From assembly GCF_015706575.1 (NCBI RefSeq), contig NW_024037056.1, positions 16,109,405 through 16,173,404 of the forward strand: a stretch of DNA of 64,000 nucleotides, read 5' to 3'. The notes beneath the pieces were generated by a model. It was not told the origin of the DNA and ran no database searches. It saw nothing but the letters and a program-made list of their open reading frames with translations. This document shows positions 55,290-64,000 of this stretch, piece after piece (position 1 is the first letter of the stretch; each line of letters begins with the position of its first letter). Origin of the DNA: Patiria miniata (taxonomy: Eukaryota; Echinodermata; Asteroidea; Valvatida; Asterinidae). Position numbers and translations under genes: made by a program.

Positions 55290-55498
55290 AATGGACCGAT
55301 CCAGTAAGCACCGCCCCATGGTATTCTGGCCAATCACAGCCGTGATTATGTTCGACATGCGTGCACAAAAGTCCGACATGCGTGCACGCGCGTATGATGC
55401 GCGCGGCAGGAAAATGCAGTGTGGCATTGGAGAGGAGCACTGGACGGTGTCAATTTGCCCACGTGCGCAGTGGGAGGGGCTTACTGGATCGGTCCATT
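55290..55498. mobile_element. MITE-like element with 20-bp inverted ends
   Basis: AATGGACCGATCCAGTAAGC at the left is mirrored perfectly by GCTTACTGGATCGGTCCATT at the right. The interior has ATGCGTGCAC duplications and no coding capacity. Confidence 0.9.
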
Positions 55499-55546
55499 AC
55501 TGAGTACTAGTGCCCATTGGCTAAACACGCCACTTCTGGTTCCTAT

Positions 55547-55680
55547 GCTACTCCATGTGCAGTGGGCATGGTTTAAATGGAAGTGATGTCACACTTGCAA
55601 ACCGGATGGTTCTATTAATGCAACTCCGTGTGCAGTGGGCGTGGTTTAGGTTGAAATGATGTCACACTTGTAAACTGGTT
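55547..55680. repeat. Direct duplication of a roughly 65-bp unit
   Basis: GTGCAGTGGGCATGGTTTAA..GATGTCACACTTGCAAAC is followed by GTGCAGTGGGCGTGGTTTAG..GATGTCACACTTGTAAAC. Confidence 0.85.
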
Positions 55681-56248
55681 TTGACATAAATCATAGCTGT
55701 GCTGGTCAAAAACAATTGACCTTTTGTGGTAGAATCGCGTCAACCCAGCTTGTGAAATATTGTCCAATTACATGTTATACAAATGGACGCGAAACGCGCA
55801 AAATCTGAGACAAAAAAAAAGTAGTGTACAAAACTCCATATGGTTGTCTAAGGGGCGTGGCTAGCTCACAACCGGCGATAGGTCATTTGTTGGGCGGAGC
55901 TTATATAAAATGGCTCGGTCAATTGGCTCAATTAATGCAACAAGCCAGAAATGGAATTAATTGTATGCCCCTCATAAGTTTGAGGGTCACGCCCATCAGA
56001 TAGGACTATAAGCTGGTACTTTACTTATTACGTAAATCATGCATATGAATGAAAATAGACATTTTGTTTGTGAAAAACTTAACTTACGCGCGTTTATTTG
56101 GTCGAGCGATTCACCAAAGTACATTTAAAACGGTACTGAAATTTGGTCACTTAACGAACAATAATTAATTATGGTACACATGTATATTACATTACACGTA
56201 CTTTGTAGCAGACCTAATACATCGTGGACACTTCTAAACATTTAAAAC

Positions 56249-56271
56249 GGAATGCCCTTAGAGGGCATTCC
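56249..56271. repeat. Short perfect hairpin
   Basis: GGAATGCCCT-TAG-AGGGCATTCC, a 10-bp stem with a 3-base loop. It is not followed by a T run and no gene ends here, so a terminator role is not supported. Confidence 0.9.
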
Positions 56272-56954
56272 AGGTCTATTAAATACCCCGAATTTAAATG
56301 GTGTCTGCATGAATTAAAATGGTTGTTGAACATTATGCTGAAAGATTCCCTTTTTTTTGCTGTCTCCAAGGACCGGCCTAGAGTCCTCTTTGATGAACTG
56401 ACACACCGACTGACTGACTGACTGACTCAATTACTGTCATTTGTGAGCCGGGCAGTGCCATCATGTAGGATTACCCTGTACTACTAATGCCAATTAGGGG
56501 GCTAAAAACCCAGCCCACTGTAAAGACATGTGTGAAAAGACTTCCAGTGAATAGCCATTCTGAGCAAATTGAACGTAATTTTGTGGGAAAGATTTCCATA
56601 TACGAAGTTCACTCAACACTCTGTGTACAAACCCTATGAGAGTGGACTGAAAAATTCTAAGTGTTTCTTAAGAAAATGCTTGTATTTTCTCACTCCTCAA
56701 ATTGACTTTGATGACATGAAATTGCTGTCTGTTAGTCAATACTGAGAAAATTAGTGAACTTCGCATATGGTAATCTTGCCATTTTGTGCACTCTTGGCCA
56801 GTTTCACTAGGGTTGCCTTCTCTTGTTTTGTATATGTACAGACGAACACTGACATAAAGAGCACTGTTAATACGAGACCCTGCTTATAACAAGCACAATT
56901 TTAGGTCCCAAGTCTTTGTTTTTCTTTGTTTTCCATTACTGATAATACAAGGTA

Positions 56955-57140
56955 CAGTCGAGTCTCGTTAAAACAAACTCGTTCGGACCTAACCAAATTG
57001 TTTGTTATATCAGAATTTTGTATTAAGAGGAACATCAGTCCCATTCGTTGCGCACATAAATGCACAGTCGGGACCAAGGCTTTGTGTTTGTTATAACCAG
57101 AATTTTGTATTAACGAGTTTGTACTAACGAGAGTGGACTG
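56955..57140. mobile_element. Pogo/Tigger-like MITE with TA target site
   Basis: The left CAGTCGAGTCTCGTTAAAAC and the right (reverse) CAGTCCACTCTCGTTAGTAC are inverted repeats, both continuing ACAAACTCGTT. TA flanks both ends (56953-56954 and 57141-57142). No transposase is seen in 186 bp. Confidence 0.88.
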
Positions 57141-58690
57141 TACCTGTTATAACAAGGTTATTCGTAAAGTCCCAAGGACCTTGTTATAAAGGTGTTCGAC
57201 TATATATCGTCACAGCAGCAGTATAATTAGTTACAGCTCAAGGTGAGTACAATTTTGCTTACCACGAATATAACTCCTAAGCATAAACGGTTACAAGCCA
57301 ATAGTGTTTTGCAATGTAGTCTCATCCACTGCTTCTCAGTTACCATTCTGCTAATAACACAGTGTACAGTACATAATTTTCTCGAAAAGCAGTTGAGTTA
57401 ACGACAAAAGGCTTCTGTGGAAAGCTGCCAAATTTTCCAGTTCTTGGATCTGATAATTTTGTTACATTTACAAGTACTTTGTAATGCGCATTACTTCTGA
57501 GTTTCCAAACCTGCATATTAAAAAAAGCTCTGTTTTTACGATTGGCCATAATATTTACGAGACCATTACAAGGCCAGTTTTGTAAAAAAAAAAAATTACC
57601 TTACAGTTAAATCGATTAAAAATTAACCCTGCATAATCTTCTTGAAAGACATCGGTCTAAAAACGTCACACTTATTGTCATACAACAGGACTCGCATAAA
57701 ACTACATAATTTTAAGGCAGATCATGGGCTACTATGTTCCTTGAAAATTCCAAATCTTCAGGACTAAGTTAAAAAGTAAGGAATAGGAATAAGTTATCCC
57801 TATACATTGTAAATCAGGAAGTTAAAAAACATAACTGACAGAACGGACACCATATCCTGGGGAGGAGGGCGCTATATGGATACACTTAGTGGTTTTCAAG
57901 AAGGATGACAACTTATCCTCGTACCCAATGACACAAACGACTTCAAAGACAAAGCAAAAACAAACATTGCGTACCAAAAGTGCATTGAAAAACCACAATT
58001 CACTCCATAATTATTATGCATCAAAAACCATCATTCAATTCACTTTCTACTTGGGATACACGAGTACAATCTGAACCCATCTATAGATGAATTTCTTATT
58101 GGCACTGAAAACGAGGCCTTGGTGCTGTCTTTTGTTGAGAGGATTAGGAAAAGAGAAGATCCTCGATTCATACAATGGCTCAGTAGCGCCGAGAGCCTCG
58201 GTTTCATGCTAATTTGAAATTCTACCATATAATTATTTTTGACCAAGTGAGGGCGCTATAACGGCGCCATATAGGTGCAACAAATACATGTGTTAATTAC
58301 TTAATGTGTTGCTATAATTCAAGAATTCACATGTTTACAACATTCAATGTATAAATTGAAGTGAAGCAACTAAACCTGACGTTTCTACACATTTGCATCT
58401 CCTAGTCTTGTGGTTCAAGCGCCCCCATTTGATCGAAAATAGCCAATTCTGAATACATCTCTTCAGGTGAAAGACAATTATAACCATACTTTCAAAACTA
58501 TTAATCATCAATAATGCAGACCTTGAATTAAAAAAAAATCAACCCTGCATTATTAAAGGCTCACTTTAAAAACAGCACCAATTTATATATTTGGCATTTA
58601 AAACTAAAACAATACCCTTAAAAATCTTGCATTAATTACTTGAATATACATTTGCTGAAAAGGTAATAATTATACATTTGCGAGCCAGCT

Positions 58691-58771
58691 AGTCTGGTTC
58701 CCTGACCTGACGATTCCCCGTTCTCTATAAATTACTCTGTTTTGTTTGAAGTAGGGTCAGGGAGCCAGACT
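58691..58771. mobile_element. Short inverted-repeat element
   Basis: AGTCTGGTTCCCTGACC pairs with GGGTCAGGGAGCCAGACT with one mismatch; 81 bp in all. Confidence 0.8.
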
Positions 58772-58925
58772 ATAAGAATTGCATTTTTTTTTTCTTGGCA
58801 CTTCCAGCATCTACATGTATGAACACAAAACTTTACAAAGTCTGTTAATATTTGCTATAAATACTAACCCCCAAATCTATCCATTTCTGAAAATTACCGC
58901 AAAAGCAAATGTTGTATATATTACC

Positions 58926-59451
58926 TTTAAAGGGACACTAGATCCTGGAACAGCCCAATTGGGCTACAAACCATGCTTTGAATGAGATGATGTTAATCGG
59001 AAAGAACATTTAAAAGTTGGATATAAACATCCACACAACTATCCTTTCAAAACTGGACGTTTTGTGTTATTCCTGTATTATGCGTGCGAGAACGAATTTC
59101 GGGGTCCAGTTTTGCGACCCCATAAATTCGAGCTGTTTGAATGCTAGTTGTGATTTCATTCGTAAAGTGTTCGCCTTTTGCGGACGTTGAAGAAACCATT
59201 TTTTTTGCATTGGTGATTGGTCACTGCTGTTCCTGAGACACACAACGTGTATATCATACACTTAGAACGACACGAGAAACGTATTCGTACTCCGTCATGT
59301 CCGACGTAAACAAGCGGGTTTGTTTTCGTCTTTTCTCGGGAACGGTAAGGCATTAGGTTGTTTCCTTTCAACCAGATTTTTGAAATAGGCTAAGTAAACA
59401 ATCCAAAACATAGAATTTTCGGGGATTTTCAGGACCTAGTGCCCCTTTAAA
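58926..59451. mobile_element. MITE-like element with TTTAAAGGG ends
   Basis: TTTAAAGGGACACTAGATCC at the left is mirrored by GGACCTAGTGCCCCTTTAAA at the right. TTAA at both ends could be the target duplication, as for piggyBac-type insertions. No transposase frame is seen. Confidence 0.78.
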
Positions 59452-59775
59452 CTGAATACAATTATACATGCATTACATGGTGGCTTGTTGCTGCACTAAA
59501 TGACATCTCCACGATTTCTGAGTTTGGGAATAAAAAACATCCCAACATTTCTAAAAAAGTGTTTAAATAAGTTTGAGTACTTCTTACCCTGGGCATATTA
59601 CATGTTTAGTACTCTTTATTAATTTAAAAAAGTTCGGCAAAATTATTTGAAAGATTATTTTGTTTTAAACAAACGAAAATCTCACCAACCAAGTTTTAGT
59701 TTTCAGCCTCATCAAATTGTTGCTTGACATTTCTAATGCCTCCCTAAAAAAATACAAACCTCTGATTGGTCCATT

Positions 59776-59880
59776 TCAGACCTTTGTCAGGTGTGATGGG
59801 TCCTGATTGGATGTCTGAGGGTCATGTGACTCTTCTGCGTACCCTGCATTGTCGACTGCTTGCATCTCCTCACCAGTTTC
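59776..59880 (-). CDS. Mucin-like gene, last coding exon
   Basis: Phase 0 start after TTTCAG. It encodes ETGEEMQAVDNAGYAEESHD, ends SHLTKV and stops TGA at 59778-59776. Acidic, with one Tyr. Confidence 0.78.
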   Translation of the reverse strand, partial: ETGEEMQAVDNAGYAEESHDPQTSNQDPSHLTKV

Positions 59881-62292
59881 CTGAAATTTGAATATAAAGT
59901 GTCAGAATCAATTAAAATTTATTTCATATTCTTTCCGGAACCAGGCAGTTCCACCGTATGGTTTTCATAGAAATGTTCTTTCTGGAAGTCTCGTAGTCGT
60001 TTCCATCACAAATATATCACAAAACCATCACAAGTCTTAAGAAAATTCTTAAGCACAGAAAATTGCTAATCACATAAAAATGTTTTCTTGGTGGAAACAG
60101 GTTACCAGCCAAAAAGTCATATAATCCACATGTCTATTTTTTTAACTGGTTCCCAGCTAATTTTTGCTTAACCAGTAAACAAGCTTTAAGGTTTTTTTCC
60201 ACTCGGCAATTTAATGAATTATTAGGGACCAAATTCAAAATTTTGCTAAGCTGAAAATACATTCGCTAAGCAAAACTTGGTCACCAACCAAAATGTCACA
60301 GGATATGTACTGCTTGTGACCGGTTCCCTGCTCCTTTCTGCTTAGCAAGAAAATCTGCTGAGCAGAATTGTCTGCTAAGCAGCTACATGAATCTGGTTCC
60401 CTGAAGCCAAATGTGTGTTAAGTAAATGGTCCTGATCAGGGTACTATACCTTTGGTAATTCTATGTGTGTGTTCATCGACTGTAGTGCCATGGTTAAGCT
60501 TTTCCGCCACTGTGGATCTTTCAAGGCCAGCGTGCTGCTGTTTGAGTAGTCCTCCCTGCTTACTTTAATCGAGGGTTTCTTGCTAAGCACGTTTCGCCTG
60601 GTTCTCATCCACAAGAGTAAGCATAGAACGATAACTGCAGATGAAAGAACAATTTGAAATCAGGGCGGGAAACTGACTATGTGGTTATAATAATTTGTTA
60701 AAGTTGAACAAAGAGATTGATGAGTGGGGTTTGAACCTGTGACCTCCGGATTGCCGTTCCAGTGCTCTACCAACTGAGCTATCCAGCCCTATGTTGGCGG
60801 CTCCCCATTTTGTCAATGTCTTTGTTCAAGGGTGCAAGTCAGCAGCCATAAACCCATATATGCCATGTAGCCAGGGATCACACTCAAAGTCACGATGCTA
60901 GCAACATTAGCAATGCTGCAAACCTGGGAAATAGCAAATGGGGATCACTCAAAGAAGATACGTCTTTTTTAATTACAACTTCATAAAGGACCGTTGACTT
61001 TAACAAAACTTACCCACTATTGCAACAAACATCCCGATGGCGACACCAATTCCTATCCATTGTTCTGTCGTCAGTGACGACCCACCTGGCATTAACCTTG
61101 TTGCTGCAGTGGTAACTGCTGTTGATGTTGTATCAAAAATAAAAACCGTAGATGCAGCACTGGTTTTGACATTGTTTGACGTTGATTTTGGTGTTTGTGT
61201 TGCAATGTTGTGAGGCGATGTGTAAAAAGTACTAGTTTCTGGAGTAGAGATGGTTGTTTTTGGTGTTGTGTGTGGTGTTTCGGTAGTTACACTTTGAGAT
61301 GGCGTGACGAAAGTACTGGTAGTGGTGGGCGTGGTTTGGGCTGGATTTGTGGGGCCTTCCCTTGTTGTGTATATAGATGTTGTTTCTGGTGCTTCAGTTG
61401 AAGTATCTTGAGACAATGTTGAAATAGTACTGTTGGGTGTGGCTTGGGATTTGGTGGGTGTGGCTTGGGATGGGGTGGGTGTGGCTTGGGATGGGCTGGG
61501 TGTGGCTTGGGATGGGGTGGGTGTGTCCGACCGAGTGGCTGAGGTCAGTGGTGCTACAGATGTCAAAATTCGGGTTACAGAGATACCGGCGGTAAAAAAG
61601 CTTTCTGTGGCAGTTGTTTGTGAAACAGTATTTGCGGTGCTCATTTTTGTAGTTTGGTTGACATTTGTCGATACTTCTCTTAAATTTGTCGTTGATTCTG
61701 TTAAAGAGTTGGTAGCTGAGGTTAACGGTGTTTCGTAACTTGAATGTGGTTCATTGTTTTTGTCTGGAATGGTAGTTGAAATTTCTGAGGTTGGTGTGCG
61801 AGTTGGTCCATGTGTAAGGTTTAACGTCTTTGTTGCGCTGCTAAGTTGCGTTGATAGAGCAGCATTTCTTGAAGTTGAAGGTGTAGAGTCAGTTGGCGTT
61901 GCAATGCTTCCTGTTGATACTCCCTCTGTAGGTGGCTGTTGCGAACTGGTATTTACCGGTGTTGCTATGGATTCAGAGGGTGGGGCGACAGTTGTTGCAA
62001 CAACGCAAGGCGTGAGAATTAGAATAAGGAGAGTTGTGACTGAAAACAAAATAATAAGTGATTACAGATAAAGGAAAGGTTTGGTGTTAAATCATGGTTA
62101 AATCTGCTTTTTTATCATAATTGTTGAACTTATTTGATATAAATAATAGCATGTAACCACAATTAAGGTATAAATCATAAACTCCATAAAATTACCGATA
62201 ATTTTCCAAAAGTCAGTGTGGTGAAAATCACTTCCTGTTTGACATGTTTGATGACCTTCCTGGCATGCCTGAGAACAGTTTGTATCATCCAT
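59776..62292 (-). CDS. Mucin-like single-pass membrane protein (four coding exons)
   Basis: CDS is complement(59776..59880, 60450..60634, 61014..62039, 62196..62292), 470 residues; phases 1, 1 and 0 agree at all three junctions. Order: short N-terminus with three Cys (CSQACQEGHQTC), hydrophobic stretch IIVTTLLILILTPCVVA (about 31-48), Ser/Thr/Pro-rich region of about 300 residues typical of O-glycosylated mucin stalks with tandem PTPSQAT units, a transmembrane helix split by an intron (WIGIGVAIGMFVAIV joined to VIVLCLLLW), a basic stop-transfer (MRTRRNVLSKK) and a cytoplasmic tail of about 85 residues with Tyr motifs (REDYSNSS, NAGYAEES). The role is probably cell-surface; I do not recognise a specific gene. 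The start is uncertain because the first exon opens at an acceptor with frame upstream of the ATG at 62292. A possible poly(A) signal (AATAAA on minus) is at 59620-59615. Confidence 0.82.
60005..60420. repeat. Diverged foldback-family repeats
   Basis: Segments such as GGTTACCAGCCAAAAAGTCA, TTGCTAAGC and CTGCTAAGCAGCTACATGAA resemble the arms of the 13155-13403 element. They lie in the last intron of the mucin-like gene. Confidence 0.55.
60450..60634 (-). CDS. Mucin-like gene, transmembrane end and cytoplasmic tail exon
   Basis: Phase 1 to 0, 185 bp. It starts VIVLCLLLWMRTRRN, completing the membrane helix, and ends HIELPK before GTATAG. Confidence 0.82.
60727..60790 (-). repeat. tRNA-like repeat in a mucin-gene intron
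   Basis: On the minus strand GGGCTGGATAGCTCAGTTGG, then GTAGAGCAC (A box) and GGTTCAAACCC (B box) look like a tRNA, but the acceptor stem does not pair and the anticodon loop lacks U33. It is called a SINE head or tRNA pseudogene. Confidence 0.65.
61014..62039 (-). CDS. Mucin-like gene, Ser/Thr-rich exon
   Basis: Phase 1 to 1, 1,026 bp, from TTTTCAG acceptor to GTAAGT donor. It encodes the signal or anchor hydrophobic stretch, the mucin-like region and the first half of the transmembrane helix. Confidence 0.88.
61433..61530. repeat. 21-bp coding minisatellite (PTPSQAT)
   Basis: On the plus strand GGTGTGGCTTGGGATGGGGT-type units repeat four to five times; in the coding frame they give PTPSQAT copies, so the mucin stalk may vary in length between alleles. 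Confidence 0.9.
62196..62292 (-). CDS. Mucin-like gene, first visible coding exon
   Basis: From ATG 62292 to donor ATCG|GTAATT, phase 1. It encodes MDDTNCSQACQEGHQTC and ends DFWKII. The frame is open back to an acceptor (TTTTCCAG) at about 62313, so translation could start in an earlier exon. Confidence 0.65.
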
Positions 62293-64000
62293 TATTGCAG
62301 CATTTTCTGTCACTGGAAAAAAGACAAAAAAAAAAAAATCAGAAAGAATGTTTATCAAGACGCCACTTCTTTGGTTGTACTACAATTCAAGTCTAAGGAG
62401 AGTCGAGTGCATTTTCAAAGTATTTTCTACCAAAATTAGAAATGTCTCAGTCCCAGATTCATGTCTTTGCAATGACTGACGTTAATTGTCATTGATGATG
62501 AACAAAAGTGCCTTCAAGATGCAACATTCTTTCCAAAAATTTTTAACAAGAAGGGTAGACACGGTGACCAATAAGTCAATGATTTTCCCTCTTTACGTAA
62601 ATGCACAAGACAAAGAAATCTTGGTTTACCATGTCATGATGCCATGTGTGTGACATGTTTACGTGTGGACTGAGGCATTGAATTGGCAGTCATGGCAGTA
62701 CGACGACGAGGCCGCCCGCGCGCCGACATCGACACTGCACTGCCTAAACCAAATGACCAAATTAAAACCCAACTGATGCTGAACTGCCATCCCAACATGC
62801 CCAATTCTCAAATCTTCAGTTCTCAGCCCTTGAGGCAATATTAATCTGTCTGTGTTCAATGAAAAATATCAGAAAACCTACCTCCTCGACGTCAATCAAT
62901 CAACAACAACCCGATCCGGAAGTACCAGCACATTTCGCACGCATGTCATGCATATCGCATGGAGCCCAAATGGGTATTCCGTTTCACTAAAAGAACCGGC
63001 AACTTTTGTGCTACAGCCGAGCATTTCTAGGCGCTAAAATAGCCCAAAATTAAAAGGGCGATATATAGCGCCCTCTTTCTTGATTTTTTTTTTACCACAT
63101 CGGCGGGGGTGCAACCCTCGAGCTGTAAAAAAATAGTTTTAAACAGCTAGCGCTATGGGTGCAACCCAGGAAATAAATTCCCATCGATACCAGTGTTGAA
63201 TCCCCATACTTCAAAATTCTTTTACAAATACTCAGAACTCTCGCAGGTGTTCAGGCTACACACTTATGAAAGTGCACCACATAAAAAAATCCCCATAGAC
63301 AACAGTGATAAATGCCCATGCTTCAAAATTCTTTTAAAAATTCTCAAAACTCTCACAGGTGTTCAGGCTGCACAGAAAAATGAACAACATGTCTTTCATT
63401 TTTCTTTCAATTTTTGGTGGGTTGACCAATGAATTTTTAGAGAAATTCTCACCCAAGAACATGATCACCCCTCAAACGAATGATATCTCCCAAACTGGAA
63501 AAGAAGCCACTTGCGAACTTCGCTCGTACCCCCCCCCCCGCCCTGTTTGCAGGTCTCGAACTTGCAAACTGGATTGGATGGACAGACGCACGTGTTTTTT
63601 TGCCCACGTGCGAAGTGGGCGTGGCCTCATAGCTCGGTCTATTTATATTTCTCAAAACAAAACACACTGCGCACACGCTTTCCATATGTCAATATTTATT
63701 CTCTGAAAGCATACAAATGTTTATTTTTCTCTCAAAATAATCAGCAGACACAAAAGAGTAAAATACCTTTAAGCCACAGCAAAAAGCATAAACAGAGTTA
63801 TACATTGCAACAAATAAATAAAAACGATGTTGTTAATTCATAATTATTGTGCTGCGAGTGGGATAACATACATTACCTACTGACTTTATGACTATTTTTA
63901 GATAATGGAAAAGTACTACGTTAACTGATAAACTTTTACGGCAATATTGCGTCAAAAATTCTCTAACATTCAGACACTTTCATGTTGGTCTCGAATAAAA
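62293..64000. other. 5' flank of the mucin-like gene and right window end
   Basis: The first exon and promoter of the mucin-like gene are expected here. A dispersed repeat pair occupies about 63190-63500. I see no other gene; the open frame at 62659-62859 has no recognisable features. Confidence 0.5.
63190..63500 (+). repeat. Dispersed repeat, two adjacent copies
   Basis: Two copies of CTTCAAAATTCTTTTA, CTCAAAACTCTCACAGGTGT and TTCAGGCT.CACA units; the second continues to TTTTTGGTGGGTTGACCAAT and CCCAAACTGGAAAAG. Same family as 28200-28545. Confidence 0.75.

Larger units (their letters stand above)
53213..59775. other. Intergenic region after ZNFX1-like copy 2
   Basis: It begins with AT-rich DNA that probably includes the 3' UTR of copy 2 (an AATAAA lies at about 54191). 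It contains tandem blocks, a hairpin and several MITE-like elements. The open frame at 57340-57549 (minus) has no recognisable domain. No convincing exon was seen. Confidence 0.6.

Noticed and set aside
56249..56271. Hairpin as transcription terminator
   Set aside because: No T run and no gene end nearby; intrinsic terminators are not expected for these animal genes.
57340..57549. 69-codon minus-strand open frame with an ATG start
   Set aside because: No known domain, no splice partners and no supporting composition; left as intergenic.
60727..60790. Possible functional tRNA on the minus strand
   Set aside because: No paired acceptor stem, and a non-U base at anticodon loop position 33.
61433..61738. 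Plus-strand open frame of Gly/Val/Asp repeats
   Set aside because: Antisense of the PTPSQAT coding minisatellite of the mucin-like gene.

Overview
The window is animal nuclear DNA: AT-rich intergenic stretches, many short introns with GT-AG borders, and many short interspersed and foldback repeats. The repeat types (tRNA-headed SINE-like units with a shared body, a GGGCCCAATTTCATAGAG-type foldback, arrays of short direct repeats) together with the gene content suggest a marine deuterostome, most likely an echinoderm such as a sea star. The phylum is an inference from sequence style; no search was possible. No rRNA, CRISPR array, bacterial operon or virus was seen.

Layout. (1) Positions 11-25613, minus strand: the 5' part of one very large gene, here called gene A. 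I could trace 24 coding exons whose splice phases fit end to end. They give 2,430 residues of a secreted protein made of glycine-rich modules and beta-solenoid-like repeats, with one discoidin (F5/8 type C) domain. It runs off the left edge. Its 8.4 kb first intron holds several foldback elements. (2) 25614-32116: intergenic DNA with repeats. (3) 32117-40223 minus and 44130-53212 plus: two intact, head-to-head copies of a ZNFX1-type gene (SF1 RNA helicase plus a long NF-X1 zinc-finger array plus an RZ-like finger). They code for 2,356 and 2,355 residues, share the same exon layout, and are separated by 3.9 kb of repeat-rich DNA. (4) 53213-59775: intergenic, with a tandemly duplicated block and several MITE-like elements. 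(5) 59776-62292, minus strand: a four-exon gene for a Ser/Thr-rich, mucin-like single-pass membrane protein. (6) 62293-64000: probable 5' flank of that gene plus a dispersed repeat.

How the genes relate. The ZNFX1 pair is a local inverted duplication. In vertebrates ZNFX1 is an antiviral double-stranded RNA sensor, and in nematodes it acts in small-RNA inheritance, so the pair may be an expanded RNA-based defence locus. Gene A and the mucin-like gene encode extracellular or cell-surface proteins and have no evident functional link to the pair. The most notable items are the inverted ZNFX1 pair with its expanded finger array and near-identical patches, the unfamiliar modular gene A with its shuffled discoidin cassette, and several transposon-like elements whose ends and target-site duplications can be read directly, including one nested insertion.
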